From Candidatus Altimarinota bacterium (lineage in GTDB: Bacteria; Patescibacteriota; Gracilibacteria; UBA4473), in assembly GCA_027028725.1 (NCBI GenBank), contig JALVIB010000007.1, forward strand, positions 1-15,883: a DNA stretch of 15,883 nucleotides, written 5' to 3'. The translations under genes and the position numbers were made by a program. The notes under the pieces were generated by a model that was given only the letters and a program-made list of their open reading frames with translations, was not told where the DNA came from and made no database searches. Shown piece by piece: positions 1 to 6,356 of this stretch (positions are counted from its first letter, which is position 1; every line of letters starts with the position of its first letter).

Positions 1-30
1 GCTTTATTTTTTTAGGGGATATTCCTTTTT

Positions 31-105
31 TGTAGGCGCGGTTGCGTGATCGCGCTTTCCGAAATGTAAAAAAATTATAGGCACGAATTCGAATTCGCGC
101 TTTCG
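31..105. repeat. Two adjacent palindromic modules with GTAGGCGCG/CGCGCTTTC ends
   Basis: Module one (31-59) begins TGTAGGCGCG and ends CGCGCTTTC around an imperfect palindrome. Module two (77-105) has the core ACGAATTCGAATTCG and the same CGCGCTTTCG right end. Related copies lie at 9902-9931 (opposite orientation, with the core of module two but the left flank ATTCCTTTTTTGTAGG of module one) and at 14801-14828. The ends are conserved while the centre changes. Confidence 0.7.
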
Positions 106-115
106 TCTAAAATTT

Positions 116-123
116 TTCGCGGG
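116..123. repeat. Dispersed CCCGCGAA/TTCGCGGG motif (about 40 copies; first copy marked)
   Basis: Extended consensus AAAATCCCGCGAAATTTT. Core starts with CCCGCGAA on the plus strand: 717, 988, 1018, 1474, 2418, 3331, 3588, 3971, 5941, 6345, 6755, 7860, 8781, 9619, 9886, 10307, 10888, 11389, 11407, 11691, 12436, 12537, 13037, 14237, 15063, 15739. Core starts with TTCGCGGG on the plus strand: 116, 385, 564, 3124, 6076, 6975, 7537, 8228, 8638, 9741, 12676, 12811, 14465, 14713. By hand count 22 are intergenic and 18 lie inside coding regions. Near matches such as TCGCGGGATTTT (5085 and 9119 areas) add more. The copies are too regular to be chance. The function is unknown; see findings. Confidence 0.9.
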
Positions 124-162
124 ATTTTCTTCTTAAGAACAATCGTCAAAATTTCTCTTCTC

Positions 163-197
163 AACTCTTAACTATTAACTTTTAACTATTAATTAAA
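163..197. repeat. Heptamer tandem array (TTAACTN), copy 1
   Basis: About four tandem 7-base units of the form TTAACTA/TTAACTT. Other arrays lie near 2451-2486, 4081-4121 (inverted), 4497-4530, 9852-9876, 9981-10013 and 15074-15103. No function is visible. Confidence 0.75.
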
Positions 198-240
198 GTG
201 CCGCTTTTTATCTTTTTAACTTTTAGACTTATCAGCTATT

Positions 241-260
241 AAAAAAAGCCACAAGGGCTT
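241..260 (-). terminator. Intrinsic terminator after the tRNA genes
   Basis: On the minus strand AAGCC-CTTGT-GGCTT forms a hairpin followed by a run of seven T. It lies about 45 bases beyond the 3' end of tRNA-Thr and would end a tRNA-Gln/tRNA-Thr transcript. Confidence 0.6.
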
Positions 261-304
261 ATTTAATTTTTACTGGCTGTGCCATCCGTAGCTTTAGCAT
301 AGGA

Positions 305-379
<75 letters not shown>

Positions 380-484
380 GAAATTTCGCGGGATTTTTTC
401 CTTTTTTCCTTTTAGCTACCTCTTTTTAAAGACTACGCAAGATTTCCCAAATTTTTCCCCTGACAAGGGGACTAAGGGGTTTTA

Positions 485-559
485 TGGCTGGGGTGGAGGG
501 ATTCGAACCCCCGAATGACGGGACCAAAACCCGCTGCCTTACCACTTGGCTACACCCCA
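485..559 (-). tRNA. tRNA-Gln (anticodon TTG)
   Basis: The minus-strand cloverleaf has acceptor stem TGGGGTG/CACCCCA, an anticodon stem GCGGG/CCCGT around TTTTGGT, and the T-arm sequence GGTTCGAATCC. The anticodon is TTG (glutamine), the discriminator base is G as usual for tRNA-Gln, and the CCA end is encoded at 485-487. Confidence 0.95.
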
Positions 560-572
560 GTATTTCGCGGGA

Positions 573-600
573 ATTCTAGAAATAAAAAGATAAAAATCAA
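573..600 (-). promoter_or_regulatory. Promoter for the tRNA-Gln/tRNA-Thr pair
   Basis: On the minus strand a -35 box TTGATT (600-595), a 16-base spacer and a -10 box TAGAAT (578-573) sit 13 bases before the tRNA-Gln 5' end. A copy of the dispersed motif (564-571) lies in the short leader. Confidence 0.6.
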
Positions 601-639
601 GTTTTGTTTTTAGAGAAAATTCGGTAAATTATTCCGCGC

Positions 640-2325
640 ATGGAAAAAATAAAAATCCGACTTTCCAAAATCAACATTATTAAAGAAGTTTTGGGAATTC
701 TTACTCAAGCAGAAATCCCGCGAAAAATTATTTTTTCTTGTAAAGGAAATATCCCTCTTCTCGCCGATACGAGGGCTTTGAAACGAATTAAAGAAGTTGC
801 CGAGAAAAATGATAAGGAAGTGGAATTTATTAGTTCGCAGAAATTTATTCGCGATATTTTGAAAAATGCTGATTTCAATGTTTATTCCAAATGTCCTGCT
901 GATTACGAGGATTTAGAGGAAAAACCGTTGGAAGATGTTTATGTGCCACAAAAGTTGCCCCCAAAGAATAAACCAAGTTATAAAAATCCCGCGAAAAATG
1001 AAGAAACCGCGGAAAATCCCGCGAAAAATGAGGAAGTTCTGGAAAAACCTTTTGAAAAACACAAAATTCATAACCCCGGACGCAAAAAAACTTCGCGTTC
1101 CAAGATTTTCTTTATTTTGTTGTTAATTTTGGGACTTTTGGGCGGAATTCTGTTGTGGATTACGCCACACGCGAGAATTGTGGTGAAACCGAAACTTTCG
1201 CCAATTCCGGTCATTCAAAATGTACTTATAACTTTGCCAGATGCGGAAATCGATGAAGCTGATGAAGAATTACCAAAAGTCGCGGGCGTTTTTATTAGTA
1301 GTCAAATCGAGGGCAAAGAAAGTTTTACCGCTAGTGGTCGGCGGTATGATATTGAAAATGCTCACGGAAAAATCACGCTTTTCAATGAAACCAATAAACC
1401 AAAATTCCTCGTGCCTTCGCGGTTATCGACAAAAGACGGACTAATTTTTCGGTTTCAGAAAAAAGTGACAATTCCCGCGAAAAAAGGTGATAAACCAGGT
1501 GAAAAAGTAGTTGAAATTATCGCGGACAAAGTTGATGAAAACGGTTTTCCAATCGGTTATCGCGGAAACATTCCCGCGGGGACGGAATTATTTTTTCCGG
1601 CTTTGCGTCCTGAACTTCGCGAGCTTTATTACGCTAAAGCTAATAAAGGTCCATTGGTCGGTGGTTCGACTTTGACGCACTATATCGTGGACGAAACAGA
1701 TGAGGAAAAATCCGCGAAATTATTGGAAGAAGTCTTGCAGACAAAAGCCGTTGAGAATTTGAAAAAGGAAAACCAAGCGCGTTCTCGTCGCGAAGGAAAA
1801 AAGTTTGTTTTATTGGAAAATAAGGATTTATTGGTCAATAATTTTACTGATTTTGTTTTTCCGAAAGAATTGATTGGCAAGGAATCGGAGACTTTTCAGG
1901 TTGCTGGAAAATTGGAGGTTTCAGGGATAGTTTTTGATCAGGAAGTTGTGAAAAAATATTTGTTGAAAAAACTAAACGATGTTATTGATAGTCGCCAGCA
2001 ACTAATTCAACTTGATGAAAATTCGATTGAATACAACTTGCTGGATAAGGAAAATTTCGCGGAAAAACGATATATTAAAGTTTCGGTCAAAGCGGTTGGA
2101 GTTAAAAGTATTGATTTTACGATAAATACGAAAGATTCGCTGGAATGGCGAAACAATCTGAAAAAACAAATAATGGGAAAAACTGCCGAAGAAGCGCGCT
2201 CGATTTTGATTAATGTTCCGGAAATTGAGCAGGTTTTGAAAATTGATATTTCCCCCTTTTGGAGCAACCGTATCCCCAATATTCTTAATAGAATCAAATT
2301 TGAGGTGAATAAAATGTTGGACTAA
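640..2325 (+). CDS. Membrane-anchored surface protein, CPR-type architecture (561 aa)
   Basis: Residues 1-92 form a cytoplasmic-looking domain. The stretch with ADTRALKRIKEVAEKNDKEV, followed by ISSQKFIRDIL, resembles an N-terminal module common in CPR membrane proteins. A Pro/Glu/Lys-rich linker (about 93-150) carries two NPAKNEE repeats. One transmembrane helix follows at about 155-176, preceded by basic residues (GRKKTSRSK), so the remaining 385 residues should face outside. That part is beta-rich with TLFNETNKP, STKDGLIFRF and IPAGTELF segments, like proteins often labelled baseplate-J-like in CPR genomes; the label is from memory and the function is unknown. Four copies of the dispersed motif are translated here, two as NPAKN, one as IPRK and one as IPAK. 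The ATG at 640 has no Shine-Dalgarno sequence. The gene converges with the sigma factor gene. Confidence 0.85.
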   Translation: MEKIKIRLSKINIIKEVLGILTQAEIPRKIIFSCKGNIPLLADTRALKRIKEVAEKNDKEVEFISSQKFIRDILKNADFNVYSKCPADYEDLEEKPLEDVYVPQKLPPKNKPSYKNPAKNEETAENPAKNEEVLEKPFEKHKIHNPGRKKTSRSKIFFILLLILGLLGGILLWITPHARIVVKPKLSPIPVIQNVLITLPDAEIDEADEELPKVAGVFISSQIEGKESFTASGRRYDIENAHGKITLFNETNKPKFLVPSRLSTKDGLIFRFQKKVTIPAKKGDKPGEKVVEIIADKVDENGFPIGYRGNIPAGTELFFPALRPELRELYYAKANKGPLVGGSTLTHYIVDETDEEKSAKLLEEVLQTKAVENLKKENQARSRREGKKFVLLENKDLLVNNFTDFVFPKELIGKESETFQVAGKLEVSGIVFDQEVVKKYLLKKLNDVIDSRQQLIQLDENSIEYNLLDKENFAEKRYIKVSVKAVGVKSIDFTINTKDSLEWRNNLKKQIMGKTAEEARSILINVPEIEQVLKIDISPFWSNRIPNILNRIKFEVNKMLD

Positions 2326-2330
2326 TTAAG

Positions 2331-2401
2331 TCCTCCTTTTTTTAAAGGAGGATTTAGGAGGATTTTAAAAAATCACCCCCCGCCCTCTTTGAAAAAAGAG
2401 G
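2331..2401. repeat. Two GGAGGATTTAGGAGG-type hairpin repeats, possible terminators
   Basis: TCCTCCTTT/AAAGGAGGA (2331-2352) forms a hairpin just after the stop of the surface-protein gene, followed by GGAGGATTT spacing repeats. CCCTCTTT/AAAGAGGG follows near 2390. They lie between convergent genes and may end transcription in both directions. Similar elements occur at 5846-5929, 8666-8683 and 13317-13334. Confidence 0.5.
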
Positions 2402-2450
2402 GAGCTAAATGAAAAATCCCGCGAAATTTTTAGAAGCTCGTTTCCAGCCC

Positions 2451-2486
2451 TAATTATTAACTATTAACTTTTAACTATTAACTCTA
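2451..2486. repeat. Heptamer tandem array (TTAACTN), copy 2
   Basis: Four to five tandem 7-base units in the gap between the convergent surface-protein and sigma-factor genes, in the same orientation as the copy at 163-197. Confidence 0.75.
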
Positions 2487-2512
2487 AATACCGTTTATTT
2501 CTCAGAGTTTCC

Positions 2513-3082
2513 TTAAACCTCTTCCTCCGGAAAATGTTTTCGCAGTTCTCGCAAAGCCCGCAACTGGATAACCCGTACATTGACTTCCGATTTCCCAATA
2601 ATTTTGGCAATCTCGGCGTTAGAAAATCCTTCTAGAAATTTAAGCTGTAAAACTTCGCGGTGTGTGTCAGAAAGTTTTTTCAAAATTTCGCGGATTTTTC
2701 GGTGTTCCTCGTGTTGAACCGCCGAATCGTGCGGATTTAACGCCGAATCTGGAATATCAAATTGCAACTCTCCCGTTTCGGGATTAGTTAATTGCAATAA
2801 ATCCTTTTTTTTGCGGTAAAAATCGATGACCAAATTGTGCGCAATCCGAAAAACCCACGCCGAAAAATTCCCTTTGGGCGTTTTTTTATATTTTTTCAAT
2901 TTATCCACGACGCGTAAAAACACTTCAGAAATAAGGTCTTCGGCATCTTCGGCGTTAACGCGAAAAGAAATATATCGCGAAATTTTCGGATAAAGGAAAT
3001 CAAACAATTCAGAAAACGCCTCTTCTTGCCCGCGTTGCGCCCGCGCGACAAGTTTCTCGATTTCTAAATTGGAAAGTTCCAT
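2513..3082 (-). CDS. RNA polymerase sigma-70 family factor, ECF type (189 aa)
   Basis: It redirects RNA polymerase to a regulon of promoters. Region 2 spans about residues 22-92, with NAEDAEDLISEVFLRVVDKL followed by FSAWVFRIAHNLVIDFYRKK, the -10-recognition and melting segment. Region 4 spans about 130-182 (LSDTHREVLQLKFLEGFSNA then EIAKIIGKSEVNVRVIQLRA), a helix-turn-helix for the -35 box. The length fits ECF factors, with no region 1.1 or region 3. No anti-sigma factor is adjacent; the neighbours are a surface protein (convergent) and hicBA (divergent). The ATG at 3082 is supported by TTGCTA-N17-TAAAAT ending 9 bases upstream, so the mRNA is probably leaderless. The family assignment is secure; its signal and targets are unknown. 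Confidence 0.93.
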   Translation of the reverse strand: MELSNLEIEKLVARAQRGQEEAFSELFDFLYPKISRYISFRVNAEDAEDLISEVFLRVVDKLKKYKKTPKGNFSAWVFRIAHNLVIDFYRKKKDLLQLTNPETGELQFDIPDSALNPHDSAVQHEEHRKIREILKKLSDTHREVLQLKFLEGFSNAEIAKIIGKSEVNVRVIQLRALRELRKHFPEEEV

Positions 3083-3091
3083 CTCCTCGTG

Positions 3092-3120
3092 ATTTTAAGT
3101 AAACTCGTAGCAATTAGCAA
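3092..3120 (-). promoter_or_regulatory. Promoter of the sigma-factor gene
   Basis: On the minus strand TTGCTA (3120-3115), a 17-base spacer and TAAAAT (3097-3092) sit 9 bases before the ATG. This places the transcription start at or next to the start codon. Confidence 0.5.
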
Positions 3121-3154
3121 AATTTCGCGGGAAATTTGCATTTTTATTCTTTGA

Positions 3155-3160
3155 TATTAT
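3155..3160 (+). promoter_or_regulatory. -10 box of hicBA
   Basis: TATTAT ends 9 bases before the hicB ATG, implying a nearly leaderless hicBA mRNA. No good -35 box is visible. The dispersed motif (3124-3131) lies just upstream, where an operator or -35 would be. Confidence 0.45.
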
Positions 3161-3169
3161 ACTGAAAAT

Positions 3170-3376
3170 ATGAAAAATATTGCTTACACACTATGGCAAG
3201 AACCAGAAGGTTGGGTAATCCAATGCTTGTTTACGGGGGTCACAACTTGTGGTAAAACTGCCGAAGAAGCTATAAAAAAACTCCCCGAGGCGGTAGAATT
3301 ATATTTGTCGGATAGACCGGAGGAAGATTTCCCGCGAAAAAATATAAAGTTTGGTAAAATGGCTTTACATGCCTAA
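3170..3376 (+). CDS. hicB: HicB-like antitoxin, minimal form (68 aa)
   Basis: It should neutralise the HicA mRNA interferase encoded just downstream. The sequence has the HicB partial RNase H-like fold pattern: a first strand YTLWQEPEGWVIQCLFTGVT, then TCGKTAEEAIKKLPEAVELYL. At 68 residues it ends where longer HicB proteins continue into a helix-turn-helix or ribbon-helix-helix DNA-binding domain, so it cannot autorepress in the usual way by itself. Its last 8 bases overlap the hicA start, which indicates translational coupling in an antitoxin-first operon. Residues DFPRKN are encoded by a copy of the dispersed motif (3331-3338). Confidence 0.85.
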   Translation: MKNIAYTLWQEPEGWVIQCLFTGVTTCGKTAEEAIKKLPEAVELYLSDRPEEDFPRKNIKFGKMALHA

Positions 3377-3584
3377 AAGATATTCCTCTGATGAAGTTAT
3401 TAAGAGACTAGAAAAACTGGGGTTTTTAGTAGTGTCTCAGAGAGGAAGCCACTTGAAGATGAAAAATAAAAAAACCGGAAAAGTAACAATTGTTCCAACC
3501 AAAGTAAAAGTACTTCCCCAAGGAACACTTTTAGGAATTTTACGATTAGCCGGGATAAACAAAGAACTTTTTGAAGCGAACTAA
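3369..3584 (+). CDS. hicA: HicA-type mRNA interferase toxin (71 aa)
   Basis: A small double-stranded-RNA-binding-fold toxin that would cleave mRNA when free of HicB. The start MPKRYSSDEVIKRLEKLGF is followed by the HicA signature GSHLKMKN, with the catalytic histidine, then VTIVPTKVKVLPQGTLLGIL and a C-terminal IL/AGI helix. I chose the ATG at 3369 rather than the upstream in-frame ATG at 3351, because it gives the normal HicA N-terminus and an 8-base overlap with hicB. The stop codon runs directly into a full copy of the dispersed motif (TAAAATCCCGCGAAATTT). Confidence 0.9.
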   Translation: MPKRYSSDEVIKRLEKLGFLVVSQRGSHLKMKNKKTGKVTIVPTKVKVLPQGTLLGILRLAGINKELFEAN

Positions 3585-3597
3585 AATCCCGCGAAAT

Positions 3598-3626
3598 TTG
3601 AAACAAAGTGCTTTTTTTGGTAAAAT
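3598..3626 (+). promoter_or_regulatory. Promoter of the small membrane protein gene
   Basis: TTGAAA (3598-3603), a 17-base spacer and TAAAAT (3621-3626) end 8 bases before the ATG at 3635. The first bases of the -35 box are the right flank of a dispersed-motif copy. Confidence 0.6.
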
Positions 3627-3634
3627 AACGAGAA

Positions 3635-3967
3635 ATGAAAAATAAATACAAAACTTCACTAATAACGATTCTACGAATCATTAAACGCATTTCTTCATTA
3701 ATTTTCCTCTCGCTATTCATAGCATTTTTAATTTTAGGTGGAATTGCTTCTGTAAGCCCAGAAAAAGAGTTCACTGAATTTTTAATAAAACTAATTTCTA
3801 TACCTAGAAATTCCCCACTCTGGTTTGTCCCAATAGTTGTTCTTGTGCTTTTAGGATTTTTATCTGACTTTTTAAACGATTCTATTGAAGCACTAAACTA
3901 CAAGCCTAAATACAAAGGTAGCAAAAAAACAGCTAAATGGCGAAAACTTATTAGTATTAAATTTTAA
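3635..3967 (+). CDS. Small two-helix membrane protein of unknown function (110 aa)
   Basis: I do not recognise the family. Two hydrophobic segments are clear: about residues 20-40 (ISSLIFLSLFIAFLILGGIA) and about 62-80 (LWFVPIVVLVLLGFLSDFL). The N-terminus is basic (MKNKYKT) and so is the tail (KPKYKGSKKTAKWRK), so both ends are probably cytoplasmic. The promoter lies 8 bases upstream of the ATG, making this a leaderless candidate. The stop codon TAA is the first part of a dispersed-motif copy (TTTTAAAATCCCGCGAAATT). It follows hicBA by 50 bases but has its own promoter. Confidence 0.75.
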   Translation: MKNKYKTSLITILRIIKRISSLIFLSLFIAFLILGGIASVSPEKEFTEFLIKLISIPRNSPLWFVPIVVLVLLGFLSDFLNDSIEALNYKPKYKGSKKTAKWRKLISIKF

Positions 3968-3991
3968 AATCCCGCGAAATTTTCAATTTTT

Positions 3992-4020
3992 TTGACAACT
4001 CTTTTAGCGGTGTTTAGAAT
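3992..4020 (+). promoter_or_regulatory. Near-consensus sigma-70-type promoter
   Basis: TTGACA (3992-3997), exactly 17 bases, then TAGAAT (4015-4020). It is one of the best promoter matches in the window and is not explained by any large gene immediately downstream. It drives the short 4031-4087 reading frame. Confidence 0.7.
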
Positions 4021-4030
4021 GTAAACGAAA

Positions 4031-4087
4031 ATGAAATTGAAATTCAAGCCCCCACGCCGTATCGGAAAAGGACGAAAAAACAATTAA
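4031..4087 (+). CDS. Candidate 18-residue basic peptide, or a small RNA
   Basis: The frame reads MKLKFKPPRRIGKGRKNN, then TAA. Eight of 18 residues are Lys or Arg. It starts 10 bases after a strong -10 box, the leaderless spacing seen at several genes here, and it ends inside the first arm of a terminator-like hairpin (4075-4124). The transcript would be only about 100 nt. I recognise no family; it could be a very small basic protein, a leader, or simply a small RNA with a chance frame. It sits between the small membrane protein and the S23-like gene. Confidence 0.4.
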   Translation: MKLKFKPPRRIGKGRKNN

Positions 4088-4124
4088 TAGTTAAAAGTTA
4101 ATAGTTAATAATTAATTGTTTTTT
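4075..4124 (+). terminator. Terminator-like hairpin made from an inverted heptamer array
   Basis: The A-run plus CAATTAAT (4075-4088) pairs with ATTAATTG plus a T-run (4111-4124), a 14-bp stem ending in six T. The loop and inner arms are an inverted TTAACTN array. It would end the short transcript started at about 4027. Confidence 0.55.
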
Positions 4125-4136
4125 CTTCTTTAAAAT

Positions 4137-4499
4137 ATGAATGCACCAAACCTAATTCGCGAAAAAACCACTCAATTTTCACTGGATGTTATTTCTTTAT
4201 ATAAAAAACTTGTAGAAACAAAGGAGTTTGTAATTTCCAGACAATTATTGAAAAGTGCGACAAGTATTGGGGCAAATATTCGTGAAGCGCAGGCAGGACA
4301 AACTAAAAAAGATTTTCTCGCGAAAATTTATATTGCTTTTAAAGAAGCCCACGAAACAGCTTACTGGCTTGAATTATTAGAAAAAAGTAAAATTGTTGAT
4401 ATTAACTATAAATCTTATGAGACAAATTGTCGCGAAATTATTAAAATTCTGACGAAAATTATCCAAACAACCAAACAAAATATAAAAAATATTCCATAA
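4137..4499 (+). CDS. Four-helix-bundle protein, S23 (23S rRNA intervening-sequence protein) family (120 aa)
   Basis: The family forms small pentameric helical bundles first noticed inside 23S rRNA insertions and is very common as stand-alone genes in CPR and Bacteroidetes; its role is still unclear. The signature is present: SRQLLKSATSIGANIREAQA, followed by KKDFLAKIYIAFKEAHETAY and WLELLEKSKIVD. The length is typical at about 115-125 residues. The ATG at 4137 follows the terminator hairpin by 12 bases, with no Shine-Dalgarno sequence. A heptamer array begins at the stop codon. No rRNA gene is nearby. Confidence 0.9.
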   Translation: MNAPNLIREKTTQFSLDVISLYKKLVETKEFVISRQLLKSATSIGANIREAQAGQTKKDFLAKIYIAFKEAHETAYWLELLEKSKIVDINYKSYETNCREIIKILTKIIQTTKQNIKNIP

Positions 4500-4530
4500 C
4501 TTTTAACTCTTAACTATTAACTTTTAACTT
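4497..4530. repeat. Heptamer tandem array (TTAACTN), copy 4
   Basis: It starts at the stop codon of the S23-like gene and fills most of the 59-base gap before glyA. Confidence 0.75.
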
Positions 4531-4558
4531 TTTTTTATTTATTAACCCCTTTAAAAAA

Positions 4559-5833
4559 ATGAGTACTCCACAAGCAATCCCCTTCATCGAAGCACAAGAT
4601 GCTGAAATCGCCAGCGCTATTCGCGGTGAAGAAAAACGAGAAAACGAAGGTCTCGAATTAATTCCTTCTGAAAACTATGTTTCCAAAGCAGTTTTGGAAG
4701 CCAACGGATCATGTTTTACCAACAAATATTCCGAAGGTTATCCGGGGCGACGATATTATGGTGGACAAGACTACACCGACATTGTCGAACGAATTTGTAT
4801 CGAACGAGCTTGCCAGCTTTTCAAATGTGAATACGCTAATGTACAAACGCATTCCGGGGCACCAGCTAATATCGCGACTTATTTTGCGCTTTTAGAACCG
4901 GGTGATACCGTTATCGGAATGGATTTGAGCCACGGAGGACACCTAACACACGGACATCCCGTCACTTATATCGCGAAAATTTTTAATTTCGTGCGTTACG
5001 GAATGAAAAATATCGAAACTGGAGAAATTGATTACGAAGCCTTGCGCGAAATGGCGTTAGAACACAAACCAAAGATAATTCTCGCGGGATTTTCAGCTTA
5101 CTCTCGCGAACTTGATTATCAGAAAATCGCGGACATCGCCAAAGAAGTCGGTGCGATCGCGATGGCGGATATGGCGCATATTGCAGGTTTAATAGCTGCG
5201 GGAGTGGTTAAAAATCCGTTCGATTACGGGTTTGATATTATCACAACAACAACGCATAAAACTTTGCGCGGACCGCGTGGTGGACTGATTCTTTGTAACG
5301 ATAAAGAAATCGCGAAAAAAATTAATAAATCGGTTTTCCCTGGACTGCAAGGTGGACCGCACATGCACACAATTGCAGCAAAAGCGGTGGCTTTTGGGGA
5401 AGCGTTGAAACCGGAATTTAAGGAATACGCTAAACAAATTTTGAAAAACGCCAAAGCGATGGAAAAAGTTTTCTTGGATGAAGAAATTCGCCTAATTGGT
5501 GGTGGAACTGACAACCATTTGCTTCTAGCGGATGTTTACGGATCACTGGGCGTGACCGGAAAACAAGCGCAAACAGTGATGGACGAAGTCGGAATTACTT
5601 TGAATATGAATTCTATTGCGGGAGATACTCGTAAACCGCTTGATCCGTCAGGAATTCGTTTCGGAACACCGGCGATGACCACTCGTGGAATGAAAGAAGC
5701 CGAAGCAACTCGCGTCGCGGAATTGATGATTAAGGCACTACGAAACATTGATAATGACGAAGTAAAAGCCGAAATCCGCGAAGAAATCCGCGAATTATGC
5801 TTAAAATTCCCAATTCCAGATACAATGGTTTAG
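4559..5833 (+). CDS. glyA: Serine hydroxymethyltransferase (424 aa)
   Basis: A cytosolic PLP enzyme that converts serine and tetrahydrofolate to glycine and 5,10-methylene-tetrahydrofolate, the main source of one-carbon units. It is full length and highly conserved. Visible blocks are ELIPSENYVSKAVLEANGS, TNKYSEGYPGRRYYGGQDY, the THSGAPANIATYFALLEPGD cofactor segment, MADMAHIAGLIAAGVV, and TTTTHKTLRGPRGG with the Schiff-base lysine K234. It also has PGLQGGPHMHTIAAKAVAF and the C-terminal GIRFGTPAMTTRGM substrate loop. The ATG at 4559 matches the normal family start, and no Shine-Dalgarno sequence precedes it. A 59-base gap holding a heptamer array separates it from the S23-like gene. The stop is TAG. 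Confidence 0.98.
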   Translation: MSTPQAIPFIEAQDAEIASAIRGEEKRENEGLELIPSENYVSKAVLEANGSCFTNKYSEGYPGRRYYGGQDYTDIVERICIERACQLFKCEYANVQTHSGAPANIATYFALLEPGDTVIGMDLSHGGHLTHGHPVTYIAKIFNFVRYGMKNIETGEIDYEALREMALEHKPKIILAGFSAYSRELDYQKIADIAKEVGAIAMADMAHIAGLIAAGVVKNPFDYGFDIITTTTHKTLRGPRGGLILCNDKEIAKKINKSVFPGLQGGPHMHTIAAKAVAFGEALKPEFKEYAKQILKNAKAMEKVFLDEEIRLIGGGTDNHLLLADVYGSLGVTGKQAQTVMDEVGITLNMNSIAGDTRKPLDPSGIRFGTPAMTTRGMKEAEATRVAELMIKALRNIDNDEVKAEIREEIRELCLKFPIPDTMV

Positions 5834-5845
5834 ATTCCAATTTCT

Positions 5846-5929
5846 CCCCTCTTTTTAAAAGAGGGGAATTAAAGGGGTGTTTATAAAAAATCAAACGCCC
5901 CCTAGCCCCCGCTTAACCTTAAGCGGGGG
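5846..5929. terminator. Pair of GC-rich hairpins downstream of glyA
   Basis: CCCCTCTTTT/AAAAGAGGGG (5846-5866) and CCCCCGCTTAA/TTAAGCGGGGG (5906-5929) are separated by repeat spacing of the GGGGAATTAAAGGGG type. They are copies of a widespread hairpin repeat class and probably also terminate glyA transcription. Confidence 0.5.
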
Positions 5930-5951
5930 GACATAAAAATCCCGCGAAATT

Positions 5952-6341
5952 ATGAGTATTACTTCAAAAAAAATAATTGAAGCACTAAATAAAATCGGTG
6001 ATTGCTCGTATGCTCAAGGGAACAGGCGAAATTCCGAGCTAAACAAGTTAGATTGTCTGGATTTTGCCAGAAAAATTCGCGGGATTTTAGAAATCCCCAA
6101 AATTAAAGTTAATTTTGAAGACAGAGAAGCCGATTTCCAGAGGAAAGGATTTAAAACCTTTAAGGAATGTGAAATTGGCGATATAGTTTTTTTAAAATCG
6201 AAACACCGAAAAACAAATCGCTTTTTTACTCATGTAGGTGTCAAATTCTCGGAAACAGAAATAATCCATCTAAATTTCAAAAACAAAAAACCGCGTGTAG
6301 AAAGCATTGAGCAAATATCCGAAGATTACAAAATACTCTAA
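5952..6341 (+). CDS. Small NlpC/P60-like (papain-fold) protein, putative (129 aa)
   Basis: The order Cys (KLDCLDFA, C35), a GDIVFL strand (about 74-79), His (FTHVGV, H94) and His (IIHLN, H106) follows the NlpC/P60 and CHAP pattern of D-C-x-x-F, GD-[IL]-V-F, H-[VI]-G and I-H. Such enzymes cleave peptidoglycan peptides or related amide and thioester bonds. No signal peptide or membrane segment is visible, so a cytosolic role or an accessory effector is possible. The family call rests on pattern only. A dispersed-motif copy (5941-5948) ends four bases before the ATG, and another starts at the stop codon. Confidence 0.55.
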   Translation: MSITSKKIIEALNKIGDCSYAQGNRRNSELNKLDCLDFARKIRGILEIPKIKVNFEDREADFQRKGFKTFKECEIGDIVFLKSKHRKTNRFFTHVGVKFSETEIIHLNFKNKKPRVESIEQISEDYKIL

Positions 6342-6356
6342 AATCCCGCGAAAATT

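Noticed and set aside
4081..4121. Heptamer arrays as a CRISPR array
   Set aside because: Units are 7 bases with no spacers, and no cas genes are present.
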